Below, one piece after another: positions 1 to 6,159 of a DNA stretch of 11,224 nt. Under the pieces are notes generated by a model that saw only the letters and a program-made list of their open reading frames with translations, made no database searches and had not been told where the DNA came from. The stretch covers positions 1 through 11,224 of the forward strand of contig JAJPZE010000228.1 of NCBI GenBank assembly GCA_021204565.1, in the 5' to 3' direction. How positions within the stretch are numbered: the stretch's first letter is position 1; every line of letters starts with the position of its first letter. The DNA comes from Prevotella sp. (GTDB lineage Bacteria; Bacteroidota; Bacteroidia; Bacteroidales; Bacteroidaceae). Position numbers and translations under genes: made by a program.

Positions 1-1322
1 GCATTGCTCTCCGGTCCGCTCTCTTTCAGCCCGAGAATATCTTCGGTAAAGGTATGCATGGTTGAGGTCAAGCTGTCGAGGTCGGCGGCGGAGATCTTGC
101 CTTTGCGGAGAGCGAGCCGGTTTATTACACGACAAGCGTCGAAGAGCAAACTGATGGCGACGGGCGTTTGGAAGTCGTCGTTCATAGCGTCGTATAGTTT
201 ATTCGGCAGGTCGTGCACAGCCTTTTCCGTCTCCGGGTCGGAGCCTTTGGCGGGCTGTATGCGCCGCAATCCTTTCATCCCTTGCATCAGGCGCGCGAAC
301 CCTCTCTCCGCCGCGACGAGGGCATCGTCGGAGAAGTCAAGCGTGCCGCGATAATGAGCGGAGAGGATGAAGAAACGGATAGTCATCGGGGCGAATGCTT
401 TTGTAAGGAGCGGGTGCTTGCCGGTAAAGAACTCGTCGAGCGTTATGAAGTTGTTGTACGATTTCCCCATCTTCTTCCCGTTGATTGTAATCATATTGTT
501 GTGCATCCAATACTTAACCGCCGGGTGCCCCATCGCCGCTTGCGCCTGCGCTATTTCGCATTCGTGGTGCGGGAAGAGCAGGTCCATGCCGCCGCCGTGT
601 ATGTCGAACATCTCTCCGAGATACTTCCGCCCCATCGCCGTACACTCGCAATGCCAGCCCGGGAACCCCTCTCCCCACGGGCTGCGCCACCGCATTATAT
701 GCTCTTTCTGCGCCTTTTTCCAAAGGGCGAAATCGGCTTGGTTGCGTTTCTCCTCTACGCCGGCGAGGGAGCGCGAGGCGTCTAAAGTGTTCTCCAAGCT
801 GCGTCCGGAGAGCACGCCGTACTTATAATCGCGGTTGTACGCCTCTATGTCGAAATACACGGACCCGTTGGAGACGTAAGCGTATCCGTTGTCTAAAATC
901 TGCTGTACGAGCTCTTGTTGCTCTATTATATGTCCGGTTGCGTGCGGCTCGATCGAAGGGGGCAAGACTCCCAAGCGGCGCATAGCGTCGTTGAAACGCC
1001 GGGTATAATAGTTCGCCACCTCCATTGGCTCGAGCCGGTCGATACGCGCTTTCTTCGCGATTTTGTCTTCCCCGTCGTCCGCGTCGTATTCTAAATGCCC
1101 CACATCGGTTATGTTCCTCACGTAACGGACTTTGTAGCCGAGGTGGCGCAGATAGCGGAAGACGATGTCGAACGTTATTGCGGGGCGGGCGTGCCCTAAG
1201 TGCGCGTCGCCGTAAACGGTAGGTCCGCAGACGTACATACCGACGTGCGGAGCGTTTATCGGCTCAAATCGTTCCTTGCGCCGGGTAAGCGAATTGTATA
1301 TCAGAAGTGTTTGTTTCTCCAT
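1..1322 (-). CDS. cysS: Cysteinyl-tRNA synthetase, C-terminus cut off by the window edge
   Basis: Class I aminoacyl-tRNA synthetase that charges tRNA-Cys with cysteine in the cytoplasm. Reading the minus strand from ATG at 1322 gives 440 codons without a stop. The start MEKQTLLIYNSLTRRKE is typical of the family. The HIGH motif is HLGH (residues 41-44) within GPTVYGDAHLGHARP. The KMSKS loop is KMGKS (284-288), a form I recall from Bacteroidota CysRS. Zinc ligands match the Escherichia coli pattern: C32, C225 (GWHCEC), H252 and E256 (FPHHECE). Family members are about 460-500 residues, so only the last part of the tRNA-binding helical domain is missing. A TAnnTTTG -7 box lies 25 nt upstream of the start. 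The gene follows tdh on the same strand, but a strong hairpin and a 347-bp gap separate them, so it is probably its own transcription unit. Identification is very secure. Confidence 0.97.
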   Translation of the reverse strand, partial: MEKQTLLIYNSLTRRKERFEPINAPHVGMYVCGPTVYGDAHLGHARPAITFDIVFRYLRHLGYKVRYVRNITDVGHLEYDADDGEDKIAKKARIDRLEPMEVANYYTRRFNDAMRRLGVLPPSIEPHATGHIIEQQELVQQILDNGYAYVSNGSVYFDIEAYNRDYKYGVLSGRSLENTLDASRSLAGVEEKRNQADFALWKKAQKEHIMRWRSPWGEGFPGWHCECTAMGRKYLGEMFDIHGGGMDLLFPHHECEIAQAQAAMGHPAVKYWMHNNMITINGKKMGKSYNNFITLDEFFTGKHPLLTKAFAPMTIRFFILSAHYRGTLDFSDDALVAAERGFARLMQGMKGLRRIQPAKGSDPETEKAVHDLPNKLYDAMNDDFQTPVAISLLFDACRVINRLALRKGKISAADLDSLTSTMHTFTEDILGLKESGPESN

Positions 1323-1346
1323 TGTCGTATGGCTTGTTACGAAGCG

Positions 1347-1354
1347 CAAAGATA
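1347..1354 (-). promoter_or_regulatory. Bacteroidota -7 box (TATCTTTG) for cysS
   Basis: The minus strand reads TATCTTTG, a perfect match to the Bacteroidota sigma-ABfr -7 consensus TAnnTTTG, 25 nt before the cysS ATG. No TTTG was found at the expected -33 distance, where the sequence is GC-rich, so this is a half-supported promoter. A start site would fall near 1340, giving a leader of roughly 20 nt. Confidence 0.5.
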
Positions 1355-1400
1355 GGTATAAAATCCCGTTAGAGCCCCTCTGCGCGGATGATTATTTATA

Positions 1401-1414
1401 TCTTGCACTATTTT
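1401..1414. repeat. 14-nt direct repeat, left copy
   Basis: TCTTGCACTATTTT, identical to 1557-1570. The flanking bases differ between copies, so the identity ends sharply at both sides. It could be a target-site duplication or a repeated end sequence of the element. Confidence 0.7.
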
Positions 1415-1440
1415 ATCCGTTCACGTTTTGCCGGGCGTGA

Positions 1441-1509
1441 CCCCATATCATGGGGGGCCTTAAACACATATCATGGGTACCCATAACCCCATATCATGCC
1501 CCGCAAAAC
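1441..1509. repeat. Three tandem 23-nt units with CATATCATG core
   Basis: CATATCATG occurs at 1444-1452, 1467-1475 and 1490-1498, exactly 23 nt apart, so the units are 1441-1463, 1464-1486 and 1487-1509 with no spacer. By hand alignment units 1 and 2 match at 17 of 23 positions, 1 and 3 at 15, and 2 and 3 at 13; the first 12 bases are the best conserved. The core is a dyad: CCCAT-ATC-ATGGG in unit 1, partly eroded in units 2 and 3. A degenerate fourth unit may follow at 1510-1532 (AAGCTCATGCTT at 1512-1523, also a dyad). Units 2 and 3 are joined by the 12-bp palindrome ATGGGTACCCAT (1473-1484). A 23-nt period is about two helical turns, so repeated protein binding to one DNA face is possible. 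Confidence 0.75.
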
Positions 1510-1556
1510 CTAAGCTCATGCTTGGCGTTGATTATCAATACGTTACGCATAACCCC

Positions 1557-1570
1557 TCTTGCACTATTTT
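1557..1570. repeat. 14-nt direct repeat, right copy
   Basis: TCTTGCACTATTTT, identical to 1401-1414, 156 nt away start to start, on the other side of the 23-nt unit array. Confidence 0.7.
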
Positions 1571-1609
1571 GACATGTGCCCTCTCCGCACCTGCGGGATG
1601 GAGAAACGA

Positions 1610-1650
1610 ATGCGGGCGGACAACCGGCTTCATCGGTTGTCCGCCCGCAT
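1610..1650 (-). terminator. Strong hairpin downstream of tdh
   Basis: ATGCGGGCGGACAACCG (1610-1626) is perfectly complementary to 1634-1650, making a 17-bp GC-rich stem with a 7-nt loop, 20 nt past the tdh stop codon. On the minus strand the following bases (TTCGTTTCTCC) are only moderately T-rich, so it is a plausible rather than textbook intrinsic terminator. It insulates the cysS upstream region from tdh readthrough. Confidence 0.7.
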
Positions 1651-1669
1651 AAAGATGCCGCAAAAGCGT

Positions 1670-2623
1670 TTATTTGAGGAGACGCCGGGCGAGCTTGTCA
1701 AGCATGTCGCGCGTCATCGTGTCGAGGTCGTACTCCGGTCGCCAGCCCCATTCGTTTCTTGCGCAGGTATCGTCGAGCGAGTTGGGCCACGACTCGGCAA
1801 TAGCTTGGCGGAGCGGATCGGTCTTGTACTCGATTTTGAAACCGGGCTTAAGCGAAAGTATCGCGTTATAAATTATCTCGGGACAGAACGACATTGAGGC
1901 GATGTTGAATGCGTTCCTGTGCTTGAGCTTCGACGGGTCGGCCTCCATAATCTCTATTGCGGCGCGGAGCGCGTCGGGCATATACATCATATCCATGTAT
2001 GTGTCTTGCTTTATCGGACATACGAACGTCTCGCCCCTGACCGCCGCGTAATAGATGTCAACGGCGTAGTCGGTCGTTCCGCCGCCCGGAGGCGTAACGT
2101 ACGAAATCAGACCGGGGAAGCGGACGGAGCGGGTATCAACGCCGAAGCGGACGTAATAATAATCGCTCAGGAGCTCACCGGCAACTTTCGTTACGCCGTA
2201 GATAGTTTTCGGATTACGTATCGTATCCTGGGGCGTCTTGTCTTTCGGCGTATCGTCTCCGAATGATCCGATAGAGCTCGGAGTAAACACGGCGCAGTGC
2301 TTTTCCCGCGCTACTTCGAGCACATTATACAGTCCCCCCATTCCGATACGCCACGCCAGCTGCGGTCTCGCCTCAGCTACGGCGGAGAGTAATGCGGCAA
2401 GGTTGTATACGGTATCTATGCCGTAGCGCGTTACGACATCGGCAATCTGCTCCGCATTCGTTACGTCGCAAACCGCCGAAGGTCCCGTTTCGAGCAGCTC
2501 GCCGTGCGGCTCCGCACCGGGTATATACCCCGCGACGATGTTTCCCGTATAAGTTTTCCGCAATTTCATAGTCAGCTCCGAGCCGATCTGACCCGTAGAG
2601 CCGATAACCAAAATATTCTTCAC
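1670..2623 (-). CDS. tdh: L-threonine 3-dehydrogenase, SDR/epimerase type
   Basis: NAD-dependent oxidation of L-threonine to 2-amino-3-ketobutyrate in the cytoplasm. The 317-residue protein is an extended short-chain dehydrogenase, the type found in animals and Flavobacterium, not the zinc-dependent medium-chain Tdh of Escherichia coli. A Rossmann motif GSTGQIG lies at residues 8-14, TPSSIGSFG at 114-122 supplies the catalytic Ser, and YGVTK at 142-146 supplies the catalytic Tyr142 and Lys146. NLAALLS (74-80) and the C-terminal PNSLDD and WGWRPEYDL are family-typical. The start codon is GTG (2623), chosen because it sits directly before the Rossmann strand and about 36 nt below a full Bacteroidota promoter. 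It is divergent from kbl, whose product takes the unstable ketone to glycine. A general NAD-dependent epimerase would be the alternative, but the kbl neighbour makes this unlikely. Confidence 0.93.
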   Translation of the reverse strand: MKNILVIGSTGQIGSELTMKLRKTYTGNIVAGYIPGAEPHGELLETGPSAVCDVTNAEQIADVVTRYGIDTVYNLAALLSAVAEARPQLAWRIGMGGLYNVLEVAREKHCAVFTPSSIGSFGDDTPKDKTPQDTIRNPKTIYGVTKVAGELLSDYYYVRFGVDTRSVRFPGLISYVTPPGGGTTDYAVDIYYAAVRGETFVCPIKQDTYMDMMYMPDALRAAIEIMEADPSKLKHRNAFNIASMSFCPEIIYNAILSLKPGFKIEYKTDPLRQAIAESWPNSLDDTCARNEWGWRPEYDLDTMTRDMLDKLARRLLK

Positions 2624-2658
2624 GATAATTTTGTATGGGTTAGTTTAACTTTTCGGAG

Positions 2659-2691
2659 CAAAGGTAGAGAGATTTCAAGCGTCAGTACAAA
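2659..2691 (-). promoter_or_regulatory. Bacteroidota-type promoter for tdh
   Basis: On the minus strand TTTG (2688-2691, within AATTTTG) is followed after 21 nt by TACCTTTG (2659-2666), matching the -33 TTTG and -7 TAnnTTTG consensus. Transcription would start near 2653, giving a leader of about 30 nt before the GTG. Confidence 0.7.
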
Positions 2692-2705
2692 ATTTTTCAT
2701 TCCTT

Positions 2706-2739
2706 TTTGCGCGTAATTCGAAAGAATGTTGGATATTTG
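2706..2739 (+). promoter_or_regulatory. Possible promoter for kbl
   Basis: TTTG (2706-2709, in TTTTTG) and GATATTTG (2732-2739, one mismatch to TAnnTTTG) are 22 nt apart. The resulting leader of about 65 nt would start inside the tdh-kbl divergent region, about 40 nt from the tdh promoter. The spacing and the -7 box are both slightly off consensus. Confidence 0.35.
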
Positions 2740-2809
2740 TCAAAGAGTAAGGAGAAAAGTTCGGCGGGAAATAACGAGACGTAAACCTATTATTAACAAA
2801 CTGGCATAT

Positions 2810-4000
2810 ATGTACGGACAAATGAAAGAGTTCCTGGCTAAGGAACTGGCGGACATCAAGTCTGCGGGCTTGTATAAAGACGAGCGTATAATCACCACCC
2901 CCCAACGGGCGGACATCAGCGTGAGCACGGGTCAGGAAGTTCTTAACTTCTGCGCGAACAATTATTTGGGTTTGTCGGACAACGCCCGGCTCATAGCTGC
3001 GGCAAAGGACGCGATGGACTCACACGGGTTCGGGATGTCGTCGGTGCGCTTCATCTGCGGCACGCAAGACCTTCACAAACAACTCGAAGCCGCCATTGCC
3101 GATTATTTCAAGACGGAAGACACCATCCTTTACGGCTCGTGTTTCGACGCTAACGGCGGTCTCTTCGAGCCGCTCTTCACCGACGAGGACGCAATTATAT
3201 CCGACTCTCTCAACCACGCATCGATTATAGACGGTGTGCGCCTGTGCAAGGCGAAGCGGTATCGCTACGCCAACGCGGATATGAACGACTTGGAGAAATG
3301 TCTGGTCGAGGCCGGGGCGCAGCGACATCGCATTATCGCTACCGACGGCGTGTTCTCTATGGACGGTAATGTCGCGCCGATTGACAAGATATGCGACCTG
3401 GCGGAGAAGTACGACGCGCTGGTGATGGTAGACGAGTCGCACTCCGCCGGCGTAGTGGGTCCGACGGGGCACGGCGTGGCGGAGCTGTACGACGCATACG
3501 GACGTATCGACATCTTCACGGGCACGTTAGGCAAATCGTTCGGCGGGGCTATGGGCGGCTTCACCACAGGCCGGAAAGAGATTATCGACCTGTTGCGCCA
3601 GCGTTCGCGTCCGTATCTGTTCTCCAATTCCGTCGCTCCGGCAATCATCGGAGCCAGCCTCGAGATGTTCCGGATGTTGAAAGAGAGCGACGCTCTGCAC
3701 ACCAAACTGATGGACAACGTTGTGTATTTCCGCGACAAGATGTTGGCTGCGGGCTTCGATATCAAGCCGACACAGAGCGCAATATGCGCCGTAATGCTCT
3801 ACGACGCCAAGCTCTCTCAGGACTTCGCCGCTAAGATGCAGGAGGAGGGGATATACGTTACGGGATTCTATTACCCGGTCGTACCGAAAGGACAAGCGCG
3901 TATCCGCGTGCAGCTCTCCGCTTGTCACGAGCACACACACCTCGACAAAGCCGTCGCCGCATTCATACGGACGGGAAAGGAATTGGGCGTTATCAAGTAA
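2810..4000 (+). CDS. kbl: 2-amino-3-ketobutyrate CoA ligase (glycine C-acetyltransferase)
   Basis: PLP-dependent alpha-oxoamine synthase that cleaves 2-amino-3-ketobutyrate with CoA to glycine and acetyl-CoA, the second step of threonine catabolism after Tdh. From ATG 2810 the protein has 396 residues, as is normal for the family, and begins MYGQMKEFLAKEL. The frame is open upstream to an ATG at 2726, but those 28 residues are basic, unlike the family, and overlap the putative promoter. Catalytic positions align with Escherichia coli Kbl: H136 (SLNHAS) that stacks on PLP, D208 and H211 (VDESHSAG), and the Schiff-base Lys242 (GTLGKSFGG). NFCANNYLGL and SSVRFICGTQ are signature segments. It is separated from tdh by a 186-bp divergent region, which allows joint control. 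Other family members (BioF, HemA, Spt) are less likely given the Tdh partner. Confidence 0.96.
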   Translation: MYGQMKEFLAKELADIKSAGLYKDERIITTPQRADISVSTGQEVLNFCANNYLGLSDNARLIAAAKDAMDSHGFGMSSVRFICGTQDLHKQLEAAIADYFKTEDTILYGSCFDANGGLFEPLFTDEDAIISDSLNHASIIDGVRLCKAKRYRYANADMNDLEKCLVEAGAQRHRIIATDGVFSMDGNVAPIDKICDLAEKYDALVMVDESHSAGVVGPTGHGVAELYDAYGRIDIFTGTLGKSFGGAMGGFTTGRKEIIDLLRQRSRPYLFSNSVAPAIIGASLEMFRMLKESDALHTKLMDNVVYFRDKMLAAGFDIKPTQSAICAVMLYDAKLSQDFAAKMQEEGIYVTGFYYPVVPKGQARIRVQLSACHEHTHLDKAVAAFIRTGKELGVIK

Positions 4001-4069
4001 TTAGCCGTTTTCTTTCTCCTTATTTATAATATATACTTACGGGATACGTTATAAATAATGTAATTAAGT

Positions 4070-5686
4070 GTGAAGTTGCATATTCGGCGATTTATACTCT
4101 TGGTTTTCTTTATGCCGGGCATAGCGTTTGCCCGGCATAAAGAGAACCTTTCGGCAAACTTGGAGATAGCGGCGGAGGCGCAGGGCAGTCTGTCCGACGG
4201 CGTCACACCTCTTTGGCTCAACGCCAATAAGTACGGTTTGTCGTCGCTCGAAGAGACAAACGGATACCTGCGAGTGTCGGCGTTGCGCCCTGCGGAGCGT
4301 GATGATGCCCGCCGTTGGCGTTGGGGCTATGGCGTGGATGTTGCGGTTGCGGGGAACTACACCTCCACTCTCGTCGTCCAACAGGCGTATGCGGAGCTCG
4401 CTTGGGGGCACGGTTTGCTCTCCGTGGGGAGCAAAGAAGAGCCGGTAGAGCTGAAAAACAACCGCCTGTCGAGCGGGAGCCAGACGCTGGGGAACAACGC
4501 CCGCCCCGTCCCGCAAGTGCGTTTGTCGCTCCCCGATTATTGGACCATACCGGGCTTGAAGCGGTGGGTGCACGTCAAAGCGCATATTGCTTACGGGCGC
4601 TTCACCGACGACCGCTGGCAACGGCACTTCACGAAAGAGGCGCGGCAAACGGCGCTCGACGAGGGGAAGAACAAAGACCTGAGACGCGGACGATATTGCA
4701 CCGACGTGCTCTATCACTCCAAAGCCGTATATCTGAAAATAGGTAACGAAAACAAGTGTCTGCGCCATTTCTCCCTCGAATTAGGCGCGGAGATGGCGTG
4801 CCAATTCGGAGGAACAATACACTACGTTAACTCTTCCGGCAACCTGACAACCCTCAAGAACCCGACCGGCATCTCCAGCTACATACACGCATTAACCTCA
4901 GGCGGGCAGGACGTAACCGACGGTACGTACCCCAACGAAGAGGGCAACCATCTCGGACAAGCTATGGCGAGGCTCAACTACGACGACGATGCTTGCGGCG
5001 TTTCGCTCTACTTTGACCATTTCTTCGAGGACCTCTCGGGGATGATCCTCCTTGATTACGACGGATACGGAGAGGGGGACGACTGGAACACGCACGTCGA
5101 ACACAAATATTACCGTTTCCCTTTGAAAGACTTTATGGTCGGGGCGGAGCTGCGCCTGAAGTATACCAACGTGGTGAAAAACATCGTCTTTGAATACCTG
5201 ATAACGAAGTTCCAAAGCGGTCCGTACAACCACGACCGCACGCAAAATATATCCGACCACCTCGCCGGAGCGGACGATTATTACAACCACAGCATGTATA
5301 ACAGCTGGCAACACTGGGGGCAAGTGATGGGCAATCCTCTGTATTTGTCGCCTATATACAACGAAGACGGGCTGATACTCGTGGCTAACAACCGCTTCAA
5401 AGCCCTGCACTTGGGGTTTGACGGCTCGCCTTTTAAACATCTCGACTACCGTTTCCTCGCCTCTTGGCAAGCGGGCTGGGGAACGTACAGCTACCCTTAC
5501 ACGAAGCGCAAAACCGAGTTCAGCGCGATGTTGGAGGCATCGTATTCATTTAAAAACGATTGGCAATGCACCGCCGCAGTAGGGCTCGACCGGGGCGAGA
5601 TACGGGGAAACAACGTCGGATTCCAACTCTCGGTGAGCAAAGTATTATGGCGCGGAGCGGGTTATAAATCATCTAAAAAGCAATGA
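4070..5686 (+). CDS. Wzi-family capsule assembly outer-membrane protein
   Basis: A 538-residue predicted outer-membrane beta-barrel of the capsule assembly Wzi family (PF14052-like). Escherichia coli Wzi is a lectin barrel that anchors capsular polysaccharide to the surface; Bacteroidota members are longer and mostly uncharacterised. The start is GTG (4070), giving a signal peptide MKLHIRRFILLVFFMPGIAFA with likely cleavage after residue 21. The mature part has many alternating aromatic/polar strand-like stretches (VVQQAYAELAWG, KAVYLKIGNENK, DYRFLASWQAGWGTY, AMLEASYSF, VGFQLSVSKVLW), with recurrent Tyr/Trp/His. The recurring Tyr-Gly, Asn and His loops fit a sugar-binding surface. An ATG ten bases upstream of the GTG is followed at once by a stop (ATGTAA), so GTG is the best start. 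The next gene overlaps by 4 nt. Family assignment is from remembered sequence style and context, since no search was possible. Confidence 0.8.
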   Translation: MKLHIRRFILLVFFMPGIAFARHKENLSANLEIAAEAQGSLSDGVTPLWLNANKYGLSSLEETNGYLRVSALRPAERDDARRWRWGYGVDVAVAGNYTSTLVVQQAYAELAWGHGLLSVGSKEEPVELKNNRLSSGSQTLGNNARPVPQVRLSLPDYWTIPGLKRWVHVKAHIAYGRFTDDRWQRHFTKEARQTALDEGKNKDLRRGRYCTDVLYHSKAVYLKIGNENKCLRHFSLELGAEMACQFGGTIHYVNSSGNLTTLKNPTGISSYIHALTSGGQDVTDGTYPNEEGNHLGQAMARLNYDDDACGVSLYFDHFFEDLSGMILLDYDGYGEGDDWNTHVEHKYYRFPLKDFMVGAELRLKYTNVVKNIVFEYLITKFQSGPYNHDRTQNISDHLAGADDYYNHSMYNSWQHWGQVMGNPLYLSPIYNEDGLILVANNRFKALHLGFDGSPFKHLDYRFLASWQAGWGTYSYPYTKRKTEFSAMLEASYSFKNDWQCTAAVGLDRGEIRGNNVGFQLSVSKVLWRGAGYKSSKKQ

Positions 5687-6132
5687 GACATCTCCTTACG
5701 GCAATCGTAATCACGGTTTTTGCGGCGCCGGCGTTTATCGCTTGCACTCTTGAGCATATCGACAACGGCGACCTCGACGGCTTTTGGCATTTCGAGCGAA
5801 TGGATACGCTCGCCACAGGAGGTGTTCTCGACCTGAGCGGCGACTTGCTCTTCTGGGCGTTTCAAGCCAAACTGATGCATACCCAGGGCGACACTACGAG
5901 CTATTATTTCCGCTTTTCGCACGAGGGGAATACCCTTGTCGTATACAGTCCCTACGCCGACCACGGACATCAGGACCAAACGAATGGCGGCGACATACCC
6001 GTAACCGACCCCGCCGTGCTCCGTGTTTACGGCATACAATCGCTTGCCGATACCTTTTATATAGAGAAGCTCACAAGCGGGAAGATGACGCTTTATACGC
6101 CCTTGCACCGATTGTATTTCACTAAGTTCTGA
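5683..6132 (+). CDS. Small lipoprotein, lipocalin-like
   Basis: A 149-residue protein with a lipoprotein signal: MRHLLTAIVITVFAAPAFIAC, with Cys21 as the probable lipidated residue (box FIAC, not ideal at -3). After a short linker comes LDGFWHFERMDT (31-42), the Gly-x-Trp opening strand seen in lipocalin-like Bacteroidales lipoproteins, and the C-terminus (DTFYIEKLTSGKMTLYT, then HRLYFTKF) has the closing-strand pattern of that group. The function is unknown; such small barrels may bind a ligand or a partner protein at the outer membrane. Its ATG overlaps the stop of the Wzi-like gene as ATGA, implying translational coupling and hence a joint job with the barrel. It sits 27 nt ahead of the GT fusion gene. 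I could not name a specific domain family with certainty. Confidence 0.75.
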   Translation: MRHLLTAIVITVFAAPAFIACTLEHIDNGDLDGFWHFERMDTLATGGVLDLSGDLLFWAFQAKLMHTQGDTTSYYFRFSHEGNTLVVYSPYADHGHQDQTNGGDIPVTDPAVLRVYGIQSLADTFYIEKLTSGKMTLYTPLHRLYFTKF

Positions 6133-6159
6133 CCATTTCCGGCGTGCGGTAAAGCCCTG

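Larger units (their letters stand above)
1401..1570. mobile_element. Candidate small non-autonomous element (MITE-like) with 23-nt tandem units
   Basis: A 170-bp intergenic segment begins and ends with the identical 14-mer TCTTGCACTATTTT (1401-1414 and 1557-1570). Between the two copies lie three tandem 23-nt units sharing CATATCATG and the dyad TTGATTATCAA (1528-1538). It has no coding capacity. An octamer near the left end, ACGTTTTG (1423-1430), is inverted at 7 of 8 positions near the right end (CAATACGT, 1536-1543), which is weak evidence for terminal inverted repeats. The architecture recalls the BrickBuilt element of Porphyromonas gingivalis, an intergenic MITE holding spacerless 23-nt repeats between a leader and a tail. 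Mobility is inferred; the boundaries are only the outer direct repeats. It could instead be a fixed regulatory region. Confidence 0.35.

Noticed and set aside
213..828. Long plus-strand open frames antisense to cysS
   Set aside because: They are composition shadows of the GC-rich cysS coding strand; the minus frame has all CysRS motifs.
1441..1532. CRISPR array
   Set aside because: The 23-nt units abut with no spacers and are imperfect; no cas genes are present.
1559..1897. Plus-strand open frame of 112 codons
   Set aside because: It runs through the terminator hairpin and antisense to tdh; no recognisable motifs, so it is a shadow.
2726..2809. Longer N-terminus for kbl from ATG 2726
   Set aside because: The extra 28 residues are Arg/Lys-rich, unlike family members, and overlap the candidate promoter; the start at 2810 gives the family length and the typical MYGxMKE opening.
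4064..4768. 234-codon minus-strand open frame across the Wzi-like start
   Set aside because: Antisense to a gene with a clear signal peptide and barrel pattern; no promoter or motif supports it.
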